From Cytauxzoon felis (Eukaryota; Apicomplexa; Aconoidasida; Piroplasmida; Theileriidae), in assembly GCA_020283715.1 (NCBI GenBank), contig JAIQCW010000047.1, forward strand, positions 1 through 64,000: 64,000 nucleotides of DNA, in the 5' to 3' direction. The notes under the pieces were generated by a model. It ran no database searches. It had not been told where the DNA came from and saw nothing but the letters and a program-made list of their open reading frames with translations. This document shows positions 31,298-41,612 of the stretch, in pieces. Position 1 is the stretch's first letter; the number at the start of each line of letters is the position of its first letter. The translations under genes and the position numbers were made by a program.

Positions 31298-32746
31298 ATG
31301 TCTTTATATAATCGTCTTGTACAATTCGCATCATACACGATCAACTATATCATTAATGCCATACAACCAATTATCAACTACATACAACAATTTCTAGACT
31401 CTAATAATAAATTTATTACACATTATCAACAACTATATGGCAATTCACACCCAAAATTCTTCATCGGTACATACGAAGAGGTATGTAAATCATGATTCTA
31501 ACCCATTCATACACCCATAGGCCAAAATTGAAGCATTAAACAAAAAGAAATTACTACTAATATATCTACATTCAAATGAAAATGATACATTTTGTAAAGA
31601 TATACTCTCCGATTGTCTAGTCATCGAATTACTCGTACGTTACTACACAATCTAATATAGTGAACTATCCACCCGAGGTCGCCTTGCAGACAGCTCTCCA
31701 CTCGATGTCCAATCCAACTCTCTTGGTCCTGCCGTCAGCTTCTCTAATTACCTATCTCTAAAGAGTATAGCCACTCCCGGAGATCGTGGCAACGTTGAAG
31801 GTAGTGATGAGGATAGGACCTCAGGTGGAATACCTGGAAGCGATCTACGGGAGCTGGAAGGGGAAGTAAATAGAAGAGCTGACGGCAGGAATGTAACCTC
31901 CGGTGGAAGGGCGAGTGGCAACGTCAGGATAGCCTCAAGTGGAGGAAACGAAGATAGATTATATGGTATTACATGGTATCTATCGATATAATAATTCTTG
32001 ATCACTTAATTTTTCTTGATATTTTAATTATTTAGGATTATAATTTCATTTTCTATATGGAGTATTATAGAGGTGCGTCAATGTTGAGGATGATGAATAT
32101 ATTCAATGGTAATCCGCCATGTTTATGTGTATTATCGTATAATTCAATTATGATTAATCGTTTTGATGGTATAATAAATTATAATGAGTTTATATCGCTA
32201 TTATTAAATTCGATAAATTATAATGACGCTGAGGTTACACCTAGATTTCCTTTACGTCGTCATATGTCATCACGTGATAGGATGACATCATTCCGTAGAG
32301 TGATCGATGAACAAGATAAAGAATATAAAGAGGCTGTAGAGATTGATACATTGAGATTAAAGGAATTAAATGACAAGCGTATGAATGATGAGAGAATAAA
32401 AGAAGAGAAATTGAATGATAGGAAATTAATTAATGATAGAAGAATTATGTTATCTAATGAATATAAAATATTAGATCATGGTGATGTTAAGATAAAGGTG
32501 AAATTACCAGATGGTAAAACTATCGAAGGATATTTTAATAAAAATGATACTATAAATGAAATTTATAATTGGGTAGAAGTAATTCAAATAACTAAAGGTA
32601 TAAAGATACCATATAATTTCCATTTAACTATACCATTTCCATTACAAGTATTATCTGATCGTAATCTAACTCTAGAAAAGGCAAATCTTGTGCCTAATGC
32701 TTCTATACTATTAACATCACTCGATGATACATCAGATGATGAGTGA
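31298..32746 (+). CDS. UAS/UBX-domain protein, FAF2/UBXD8-like
   Basis: Three exons: 31298-31480, 31521-31634 and 32036-32746, giving 335 residues. The N-terminal region is hydrophobic to amphipathic (INYIINAIQPIINYIQQFLD), then comes YGNSHPKFFIGTYEEAKIEA, LLLIYLHSNENDTFCKD and NGNPPCLCVLS. This is the thioredoxin-like UAS domain of FAF2-type proteins. A charged coiled-coil stretch follows (RVIDEQDKEYKEAVEIDTLR), and the last 85 residues (VKIKVKLPDGKTIEGYF, FPLQVL, ASILLTS) are a UBX fold, the p97/Cdc48 adaptor. Such proteins recruit Cdc48 at the ER for degradation. Intron 1 is 40 nt; intron 2 is 401 nt with a sense-strand element cluster. Confidence 0.82.
31668..31945 (+). repeat. Modular element cluster (C, B2) in UAS/UBX intron 2
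   Basis: A-type boundaries, two D palindromes, C, A, B2, CTGACGGCAG, A. Sense with the host gene. Confidence 0.85.
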
Positions 32747-33024
32747 TTAATTATAATATCTTTTTATTATTTATTATTTATTTATTATAAAAATTTATTT
32801 CCATTACTTACTGCCTCTACATCTACACATCCCTCATCTTGTTATGTCCACAACATTGATTGTGATTAAAGATTTAAATTAAATCCATAACTTTTTGTAT
32901 ATTATTAATTTATAAATGATAATGATAATTAATTTAAAATCCTCCAGCTGGATGGTACGGATTTACGAGGGTATAATTATACACCTCTGTTAGTGTATAG
33001 TATAGACAAGACCCTAATTTCAAG

Positions 33025-36000
33025 ATGGTACGATTTCATATTGATGGTATAGAGGTATTCTTTCCATACCCAAAAATATACCCAGAACAATTGGCATATA
33101 TGAAGAATTTGAAATCAACACTAGATGCAAATGGACATGCTGTATTAGAAATGCCTACCGGTACAGGTATAATTAAGATAATCTCCATCATAAAATCATA
33201 TATTATAGGTAAAACTGTTGCACTATTCAGTTTCATCGTTAGCTATCAAATAGCAAGACCACAATTAGGTAAACTCATATATTGCACAAGGACCATACCA
33301 GAAATGGAAAAATCATTAAAAGAATTACAACAAGTAATCTCATATCGCAAACAAATGTTATATAATGATAATAATAAACGGAATGGTATTCTTTAATATC
33401 ATAAAATCATATAATTTCAGAATACTTTTTAGCTATCGGATTATGCTCCAGAAGAAACTTTTGTATACACCCAGAAGTTTCCACACTCGCAGATCGACTC
33501 AAAATCGATGAAAAATGTACGTTTAATACATTCCACTCGAGGTCCAATCCAACTCTCTTCGTTCTGCCGTCAGCTCTCCACCTTAGTTTACAACCTCTGA
33601 TCCCACTCGCCGTGGTGGCCTTCTTTATTTACTTCCCCCTCCGCTTCCCTGAGATCAGCTGCGGGTAGTCCACTTGAGGTCTCCACTCGAGGTCCAATCA
33701 CTAATTTCACTTGTTCATTTTCAACCTCAAAATTTGAAGGAAATCCTGAATTTCTGGGGAAACTAATGTAAATATCTCAATGATTACTGGATGAATTATA
33801 AATCTCAATACTTCATTGAAAAGGAATTTGATGTTTATATTTAGTTTACTCATCTTCACTTCATTACAAGTTATATTCATTGAGATATCTTCTCAAACAT
33901 GGATTCCGTCACTTTAGACGTATCTCGACAAAATAAGATTTATAACCTCAAGTGGAACCCGGAAGCGATCTACGGGAGCTGGAGGGATAACTAATTAGAA
34001 GAGCTGACGGCAGGACGAAGATAAGGTTGTAACATAAGGTGTAGATCTGTCTGTGATCTGATATTATTATGGATTACAAATATAATTTATTTATAGGTTG
34101 TGATTTGACATCATTATGGTGTAGATTACAATATGAGGAGATGAGAGATGTTGAGAGGAGTGAGTATACTTTAGAATTGAGTACATCTAAGATTCGTCCA
34201 CCGGGTACATATAATGTATCTGCAGTTGAGGAGATACCAGATATAGAGCATTTTAATTCTTATGGATTATGTGGTTATTATGAAAATTTTGATCGTGCAT
34301 GGCAATCGAATTATTTACCATCTGGTGTATATACTATTGAGAAGTTGAAAGATTTTTGTAATAATTTTATACATCCATTAAATAAAAATTTATTACAAGT
34401 ATGTCCTTATTATGTGGCTAGAAGATCTATAGAAATTGCAAATATTGTAGTATTAAGTTATCAATATATGATAGATCCTAAAGTTTCTGATGTTATTTAT
34501 ACACATTTATATACAAATGAAGTTTATAAAGATGATAATAAAAAAGAAAATAAAAAAAAATTACCAATCGTTGTTGTATTTGATGAAGCACATAATATCG
34601 ATAATGTCTGTATTGAATCTTTAAGTGTTGAATTAAATAATGAAATACTTGATCAAGCCTATACTGAACTCTCTAGACTTGAAGAAAAAATTCATTCATT
34701 AAGAGAGAAAGATGAAAATCGATTAATAGAAGAATATAAAAGATTATTAGAAAATATCAAAGATGAATCTATCGATATTGAAGGTTATATGACACCAATA
34801 CTACCACAACATATTCTCAATAAAGCTGTACCCGGTAATATACGTAAAGCCGAACACTTTATCTCATTCCTCAAAATCGTCATCGGATATCTCAAACAAT
34901 ATATCAAAGTAACCGAAGCCAAATCAGAAGGACCACTCATGTTCAATTATAGGTAATTTGATTTAATACACCCAAATAGATCTTCAATTATCACAACCCG
35001 TATTACACTGCAGTTTGGATAATATACATTTTTGTCCCTGCAGTTAACTCATATATGAAGTCCAATCACCTCTCTTCGTCCTGCAGACAGCTCTCCACCT
35101 GAGGTCGTCTTGCAGACAGCTTCTCTATTTACCTCCCCCTCCGCTTCCCTGAGATCAGCTGCGGGTATTCCACTAGAGGTAATATATACCAATGTTTATC
35201 CAATTGCTTGAGGTTTGCCGATAAGAAAGTGGTAGATGAGTGTAAACTGGATACTAATTACAAATGTCGCCAATCTAAGTATTCAAATGATTCTACTAAT
35301 AATTTGTGCTGTGTTACTAGTGTGAAGAGTAAATATGATGAGATGATTAAAGCGGCTAAGGATTTGAATCAACTTAAAGGCCAAGAAGCGGTAAAGAATG
35401 GTGCAGCGAATTGTAATAGTATTGATGCAACATGTACTTCAACTGAAGATTCAAGTGCTAATTGTACATCAGGTGCAGAATGTAAATGCGAATGTGATGA
35501 TACTAAATGTACTTGTGGAAATACATCCGCTACAACTGAAGGCATCTTTAATAAATTATGCGGCATGATGTGTTGTGATAAAGAAAATGGAGATAGTGGA
35601 TGTTCATGTACTGATGGGAAGTGTGATTCCATAAAATCATTTTGTACTGAGGTGGGGAAATTTATGGAGTTGGTGAAAACTGTTATTAAACAAAATGTAC
35701 AAAATGGAGAATCTACACCTCCAACATGTAAATGTACGGATAATAATTGTGAATACTGTCAAACATGTCGCTTCATTAAACTCGTTGAGGCGTATACGGA
35801 GGAGTTGAAGGGGGAAAATGAGTGTGAGAGCGAGAACGAGAACGGGTGCAAGTGTTGTAACGGCAAATCTGGCACTGATAACTGCCTAAAGGATGGAAAC
35901 ACGTGTGGAATCTCTAATATTATGAAATATTTCTTCTGTTGTAAGAAGTGCAATTGCGTGGGTGTGTCTACAACTAGTGGGAATGGTGATGATGGACATA

Positions 36001-37983
36001 CGGCTGCGTTACAAGACACTGATAAATTATGTAAATGCTTAGTGAGAGTATTTAAACAAGTAGCGGAAAAGTTAGAGATATGTACGAATGATCAGAAATG
36101 TCCTTGTTCTTGTGCTTCCGATTCCGATTCCTGCATTGTCTCTACCCCATAATCGCCCCATTAAGTATAATTGTGATTCTTGACATTATTTCACAATAAC
36201 GTAGCTCATTCAACAACAAATTATGTCCCCTTACCTACAATTATCCATAAAGCATTTATAATGCCATCTTCTAGAATTTTTTTAACCTACTACCGGATTG
36301 ACCCCCATAACCTGTAAGCGATCTATGGGAAGCGGAGGGGGAGATAATTAGAGAAGCTGTCTGCAAGACAACGTGTGGTTGTGACATCAATGCAATGACT
36401 ATGGAAAACTCATATTCATAATATATCCTTCATTTAATCCCCACATGAAAATTTTACCTTTATGGGGTGATTTATAAAATCATATTTCTGCATTTAGATT
36501 TGAGAATGAGACGGGTATACAGGGTGAAGTGTTACATTTTACACATCAACGTTTGAAGTCGTTGCTGTATACGTTGCAAATGTCGCATGTGGGGTCGGTG
36601 ACGTCGTTACAATTGGTATCGGATTTTTGTACATTGGTTGGTACATATACGGTGGGGTTTATAGTAATAGTAGAGCCCTTTCCGAATAATGATATATATG
36701 ATCCTCAGTTGCAATTTTCATGCTTGGATGCATCGATATCAATGAAACAGGTGTTGGATAATTTCCAATCGGTTATATTAACATCTGGTACCATTTCACC
36801 ATTGGATTTGTATCCGAAATTATTAAATTTCAGTCCAGTGTTGATACAATCATTGCCAATGTCATTAGATCGTGACTGTTTGTGCCCCATAATTGTATCC
36901 AAGGGGGCGAATCAGGTCCAAATGTCTACCCGATATGATTTGAGAAGTGATATAACAGTTTTAAGGAATTATGGTAGTCTATTGATAGAATTTTGTAAAC
37001 ATATACCGGATGGTATTGTATGTTTCTTCCCGAGTTATGCATATATGGAATCGATTTTGTCCCATTGGTATGAGTGTGGTATCTTGGCATCGATCATGGA
37101 ACATAAATTGATATTTATGGAGACTAAGGACGTACTTATAACCACATTAGCACTACATAATTACAGAAAAGCATGTGATGTTGGGCGTGGGGCTTTATTT
37201 CTATCAATTTGTAGGGGTAAAGTCGCCGAAGGCATCGATTTCGACCGACACTATGGAAGATGTGTTATTCTTATCGGCATACCATTCCAATACACACTCT
37301 CAAGAGTACTCAAAGCCAGACTCGACTACATCAGGGTACGTTTATTAACGAAATAATAAGTCGTCTCCACCTGAGGTTACATCTACCGTAGGTCATCCTG
37401 CCGTCAGCTCTTCTAATTACTTCCCCCTCCGCTTCCCTGAGATCAGCTACGGGTAGTACACTTGAGGTCCAATAACTATACTTCCGCCACGATCTCTGGG
37501 AGTGGCTTCACTCTTTAGAGATAGGTAATTAGAAGAAGCCTCCACGGCGAGTGGAAAAGAGATGGTTGTAACCTAAGGTGGAGACGACTTAATTGTAAGT
37601 ATATTTGCATGAATGATTTATATATATAGTCGAATTACGGTATATTAGAGAGTGAGTTTATAACGTTTGATGCGATAAGACAGGCTGCTCAATGTGTTGG
37701 TAGGATAATTCGTAATAAGAATGATTTTGGTTTAATGGTATTTGCTGATGCTCGTTATAGTCGATTGGATAAGAGATCGAAATTACCTTTATGGATATTA
37801 AAAAATATGGATCCAGCAAATATTTTTTTAAGTACTGAATCTGCTGTTGCAGTTGCCAAAACATTTTTTAGACAAATGTCACAACCATATACACCAAATA
37901 AATATACACGACTTGATCAAAATACACTCAATGACCAAACTAACATGTGGAATACTGTAAGAAAAATATTACGTTTAAGATAA
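33025..37983 (+). CDS. ERCC2: XPD/Rad3 DNA helicase of TFIIH
   Basis: Six exons: 33025-33166, 33209-33385, 33421-33516, 34097-34952, 36498-37335 and 37630-37983, giving 820 residues. XPD is the 5'-3' helicase of TFIIH in transcription and nucleotide excision repair. Visible motifs: the N-terminal IDGIEVFFPYPKIYPEQ, Walker A MPTGTGKT (split by a 42-nt intron that keeps frame and so hides inside an apparent ORF), the cysteine-bearing Fe-S region (LCSRRNFCIHPEVS, CPYYVARRS), the DEAH box VVFDEAHNIDNVCIESLS, LILTSGTISPLDLYP, KVAEGIDFDRHYGR, ILIGIPFQYT, and QAAQCVGRIIRNKNDFGLM near the C-terminus. Introns 1 and 2 are 42 and 35 nt. Introns 3, 4 and 5 are 580, 1545 and 294 nt and carry elements. Intron 4 also holds a cysteine-rich coding fragment (35107-36152). 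Confidence 0.93.
33530..34055. repeat. Modular element cluster with F unit in XPD intron 3
   Basis: Reverse B1, F unit (about 33710-33955), B2 in plus sense, CTGACGGCAG. Confidence 0.83.
35055..35185 (-). repeat. Element piece (D, A, B1) on the left of the Cys-rich fragment
   Basis: Two GTC-type D palindromes, A, reverse B1. The Cys-rich open frame begins inside this piece. Confidence 0.85.
35107..36152 (+). pseudogene. Cysteine-rich antigen-like coding fragment inside XPD intron 4
   Basis: Open frame from about 35107 to the TAA at 36150-36152, lying wholly within an intron of XPD on the same strand. It has no ATG before 35340 and enters directly from element module B1: the frame reads [20 protein letters not shown] and goes on to ADKKVVDECKLDTNYKCRQ. 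About one residue in eight is Cys, in clusters such as CKCECDDTKCTC, MMCCDKENGDSGCSC and CCKKCNCVG, with helical stretches between (IMKYFF, LCKCLVRVFKQVAEKLEIC). The composition is unlike any neighbour and richer in GC. Piroplasm surface antigens have this flavour, but I cannot assign VESA1 or another family. A second element piece (36305-36375) lies downstream. It could be a dispersed antigen exon, a pseudogene or an alternative exon; the fragment reading is preferred. Confidence 0.5.
36305..36375 (+). repeat. Element piece (B, D) on the right of the Cys-rich fragment
   Basis: Degenerate B module (AGCGATCTATGGGAAGCGG) and GTCTGCAAGAC. It has no A boundary and looks eroded. Confidence 0.7.
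37365..37590 (-). repeat. Modular element cluster (B1, C) in XPD intron 5
   Basis: A, D, reverse B1, A, reverse C, CCACGGCGAGTGG, A. The outer CGTCTCCACCTGAGG and its reverse complement CCTAAGGTGGAGACG near 37571 form an inverted repeat around the whole cluster. Confidence 0.85.
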
Positions 37984-38051
37984 TATCATCACCTAACTAT
38001 AATCATATAATACATACACCTATGATTATCAACTCTCATTCCTTCTTACCG

Positions 38052-39913
38052 TTATATATCTCTCCTTCCACTCGCCGTTCCACCTGAGGTCGTCTTGCAG
38101 ACGGCTTCCTTATTTACTTCCCCCTTCGCTTCCCTGAGATCAGCTGCGGGTGTTAGCTTGGAAGAACGTTGATCAAGAAATATCATATTGAAGGTTGGAA
38201 TATTAAAATTGATTCTGCCAGATTCATTTCCATCTTCTAAAAAAGGTTTATTTTCAGGGCTAGAATTATATATCTCATCATATGGTTGTGGATTCGTGTA
38301 TGTTACTTTACGTTTAAATGCTGCAAGAATAGTACCATTAGAATCATTTTCATTATCTTTTTGAATACTACTGGTGTCTTTTTTAACTGTATTGGTCGCA
38401 TCCTCTTGTATTTGCGCTCCTGCACCTGAAAATCCTATGGATTCTAACCATTCCCTATGTTATGTGTAGTTTGGAATCCCAATGATGCTGCCAACATAAG
38501 TATTGGGAACAAGTCCCAAACATGACTAACCAAATCAGCTTTACCTTTATCATTAGTTTCATATTTAGTAAATAATCTTATGATACCCTTGTTGCCAGCT
38601 TCTATAGTTTGATCAGGATCAGAAGGTTTAGCAGGATCTTTCTTCTTTGTACCATAACCGCGGTTACCTAATGTTCCAAGGAGAATTTGAGTTAAAATTT
38701 ATGGAGTTTATGGGTAAAATCAATAGAAATAAAAAATTATACGAAAGAATTCCAATCAGTTGTAATGTTAAGTTAGTCAGTTCATCTTTAGGTTTAGTAT
38801 TACTTCTATCAGGAGCTCCAGTAATAGTGCGTGTAACTTCTTTCCATTTAGTCGTAACGGCGTAGGGATTGTAGAGCTTATAATCAGGTTCATAGTATTT
38901 ATGTGTATCAGGAGAATTACCACTTCCCATGCCTACGTATATTATAATTGGCCTATCTCCAAAGTAAAAGACATAAACAGCATGGACATTTGTTTCTGTA
39001 ATAGTAGTACCACCACCACCAGGTTTAGTAAGGTTCGTATCTCCCTTTTTAAGTGTGGCGGTACCAATCTTTTTATATTTATTAGCAGCACCCTGTACTT
39101 TGTGTGTATAACATGTATATCCAAACTTGGGTTCATTATTTTTCAGAAATACTTTAACAGTTTCACTAGTACCACTATCAGTATAATCATTCGTCTTATT
39201 GATTTGTATTTCAACGCTAGAAGCATCGGTCTGATCTTTAGCATTTAGAGTATCATTTCCATCAGCTGGGTTAGGATAACCTGTATCATTAGCATTTTCA
39301 AGTGCTTCTTTAATTCCTCGGAGTTTGGTTACAAGAGCAGGGTCAATTGCATTATTGGTTTCAGCCGGTTTTATTTTATCATAACCTGTATCGCCACTGG
39401 TAGCATCTGTCCATGTATTTTTGCCAGCACTATATGTACGTTTATACCATTTATTCTCTCTACCTGCGTTACCATCCTTCGATAAACATATTAACAGAGG
39501 TTTTTCTAGTTCAGGGGTACTTTGTTTATCCAGTGGAAAATATACGTATACACCTCCATTATTTTGAAATGTAAAACGATCAAGATCAGTCTGAGGAATA
39601 TCAGTTATCACATGACCGTGTATCGTAATACGATTTATAGCCAAGGTACCGCTACTAACATAATGTTTATAACCTTTATATTGAGTACCAGAATTTTCTT
39701 CAGGTACTGCTGTAACATTAATTTGACCGTTATTAGGATTTGCTTTGTATCCACTTTGAGAATCACTTTTTTCAAGCTTAACTTCGTATAGAACTTTGAG
39801 ATCCTCAAGTTTAGGTCTAACCATTTTAGCAGTTCCAGCGGGATTACCGAAATCAATAGCAGTTTTATCTTTACTTGGTTCAACTTCATGTTGTGTATCT
39901 TGTATATCTATGC
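38052..39913 (-). pseudogene. Truncated copy of the repeated-ectodomain membrane protein gene
   Basis: Homologous to the gene at 20291-23017. The frame begins in element DNA at about 39913 and reads CGYIGIDIQDTQHEVEPSKD, matching the start of the intact ectodomain (CPCIGTDVIIDLSQ). Two ectodomain modules follow (KPLLICLSKDG with KWYKRT; YVFYFGDRPIIIYVG). The long frame ends at 38664; homology resumes in another frame (GNRGYGTKKKDPAKPSD, HVWDLFPILMLAASLGFQTT), then shifts again (WLESIGFSGAGAQIQ) and runs into an element at 38065-38160, with TAA at 38052. So the N-terminal membrane half is missing, two frame breaks exist, and both ends are element sequence. Unrecognised introns could explain one break, so a live spliced gene is not excluded. 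Confidence 0.6.
38065..38160 (-). repeat. Element piece (A, D, B1) at the 3' end of the broken membrane gene
   Basis: A, GTCTTGCAGAC, B1, in sense with the truncated gene, whose frame runs into it. Confidence 0.85.
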
Positions 39914-39916
39914 CAA

Positions 39917-39998
39917 TGTACCCGCAGCTGATCTCAGGGAAGCGGAGGGGGAACTAATTAAAGGAGCTGACGGCAGGACTAACCTCAGGTGTAGTGTA
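39917..39998 (+). repeat. Element piece (B1, D, A) at the 5' end of the broken membrane gene
   Basis: B1, CTGACGGCAG and A. It lies exactly where homology to the intact gene's ectodomain begins. Confidence 0.85.
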
Positions 39999-40076
39999 TG
40001 GAGTTCGACTTGAATGTAGAGGACAATACTTTAGGTGTATCAACTGTAGTAATAATTAATATAAATTTTTATGAAA

Positions 40077-40379
40077 TTAATTTTTGAGTAATGGATTTGG
40101 TGGTATGTATTGTTTATATTTTGGATGACCGAATGTTTTCATACTTGTAGCGGTTCCTAATTGTAACGATTTGGCTAATTTAGCGGCTCTATATTCCCTA
40201 CCACATAGAGCAGCGATGGTAACAGCACCTATAGCCATTAAAAATGAATTACCAGCTTCACCTTCAAATATTTTATGTGTTAAAAATTCCCATGCCTTCC
40301 CAGTGAGAAATATATTCTCACCTACAGGATCTGATGATTCTAGCCTTTTACTACGTTCAAATTCAATTGATGTTACCAT
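40077..40379 (-). CDS. Small protein of unknown function with one hydrophobic segment
   Basis: A 100-residue frame starting MVTSIEFERSKRLESSDPVG. Residues about 45-60 (NSFLMAIGAVTIAALCG) form one possible membrane helix; the tail is basic and Pro-rich (FGHPKYKQYIPPNPLLKN). It may be mitochondrial, but no family is recognised. Its ATG overlaps the stop of the upstream uS2m-like gene by 7 nt (40373-40379) in a different frame. No element interrupts it. Confidence 0.55.
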   Translation of the reverse strand: MVTSIEFERSKRLESSDPVGENIFLTGKAWEFLTHKIFEGEAGNSFLMAIGAVTIAALCGREYRAAKLAKSLQLGTATSMKTFGHPKYKQYIPPNPLLKN

Positions 40380-40855
40380 TTCTTACCAAGCTCTAAAGTC
40401 AATGCCTCTTTTATAACGTCTTTATTGAATGGTATGATATAATCAAATACGTCTGGTAGATCTATATGATGATACAAATCTTCTATATTACATACAGCAA
40501 CACAGGGTAAATTTATATTATTCAAATATTTACCGTATAATATCGGATCAAAACATAAAATCAAATCATAAAATCTTGTAGCATTAACTAATACATCTGA
40601 TGTAACCTTTAACACATTATCATAATTACCACTCAAAATACCACCAAAATTTATACCACTCTTGTATTTATTACCCAAAACCAATATATTCGCTCCACCA
40701 GATTTTGCAATTTTCAAAAATCTTATAGAACGCCTACAATGTATCAATTGTATATAAGGATCACTCAAACATCTACTCGCTATATATCCACCAATCTTAC
40801 CACCACTGGACATCGGCCGTTTATAAAATCTGAATATAATAATATCGGGCATCAA
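40373..40855 (-). CDS. Mitochondrial ribosomal protein uS2-like
   Basis: A 160-residue frame. The order of features recalls ribosomal protein uS2: YIQLIHCRRSIRFLKIAKSG (helix after the first strand), ANILVLGNKY (strand with the equivalent of the VGTK turn), FGGILSGNYDNV (cf. WLGG-L-TN), FYDLILCFDPI (cf. PD-L-I-VLD), NLPCVAVCNIED (cf. IP-I-IVDTN) and YIIPFNKDVIKEAL (cf. YPIPGNDD). Conservation is weak, as in piroplasm mitoribosomal proteins. It overlaps the next gene by 7 nt. Confidence 0.5.
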   Translation of the reverse strand: MMPDIIIFRFYKRPMSSGGKIGGYIASRCLSDPYIQLIHCRRSIRFLKIAKSGGANILVLGNKYKSGINFGGILSGNYDNVLKVTSDVLVNATRFYDLILCFDPILYGKYLNNINLPCVAVCNIEDLYHHIDLPDVFDYIIPFNKDVIKEALTLELGKKW

Positions 40856-41612
40856 CTATGGAAGGTATCACCAACGGTATAAGACATATGCGCCGTAGCA
40901 TATAAATATCGACACTTTTAAACATGTAATTTATTATATTAATATTAAATATTATACATAAATTTGAATACATAAAGTCAATGTCTTAGTGCCAAGTGAA
41001 TAAGTAACTTAGGTGTTGTCCACTAAAGGTTATGAATTGCCCGTCTTTGTCTTGCAGACAGCTCCTCTATTTATTTCCCCTTCCAGCTCCGGTAGATTGC
41101 TTCCAGGTATTCCACTTGAGGTCCAATCTATTACAACATCCGCCACGATCTCTGGGAGTAGCTTTACTCTTTAGAGATAGGTAAATGGAAGAGCTTACGG
41201 CAGGACTGACCTCAGGTGGAGGCTTCATGCATTACAAATAAAGATAGATTTAAAACCCTCAAGGAACAATCATTATTGGTATACTCGTTTATAACAGATA
41301 GTTTGATCTGTACTTGGTCCCTAACTATATGATGCCAATATACTACTAATTTACGTACACATTAATCGTATACCTTAATAAATGCATATAACACATATTT
41401 AGATTATGAGTGTCTCTGTATAATGGATTTTTACAAATTTCTTCTCACTATTTTCTACAACCTTCCTCTAACTCTCTATGTTCTCACCACAATGGCTAGT
41501 CATATTAATTCATACTTTATTAAATGGAAAATGATGTAGATATCACTGATGATGATGTTTAAAGCTTGAAATATAACATGTAGAACTGTATAATAGTTAA
41601 TGTGTACCTGAG
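40856..41612. other. Divergent intergenic region with one element cluster
   Basis: Between the uS2m-like gene (-) and the coiled-coil gene (+). It contains one antisense element cluster (41018-41225); the rest is unique AT-rich DNA with no supported gene, presumably promoters. Confidence 0.5.
41018..41225 (-). repeat. Modular element cluster (B2, C), intergenic
   Basis: GTCTTGCAGAC, reverse B2, A, reverse C, CTTACGGCAG, A. Confidence 0.83.

Noticed and set aside
35107..36152. Assigning the Cys-rich fragment to VESA1 or a 6-Cys family
   Set aside because: Composition is suggestive but no diagnostic spacing or motif of either family is visible.
38901..39248. Plus-strand open frame of 115 codons
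   Set aside because: Antisense of the truncated repeated-ectodomain gene, whose homology to 20291-23017 is on the minus strand.
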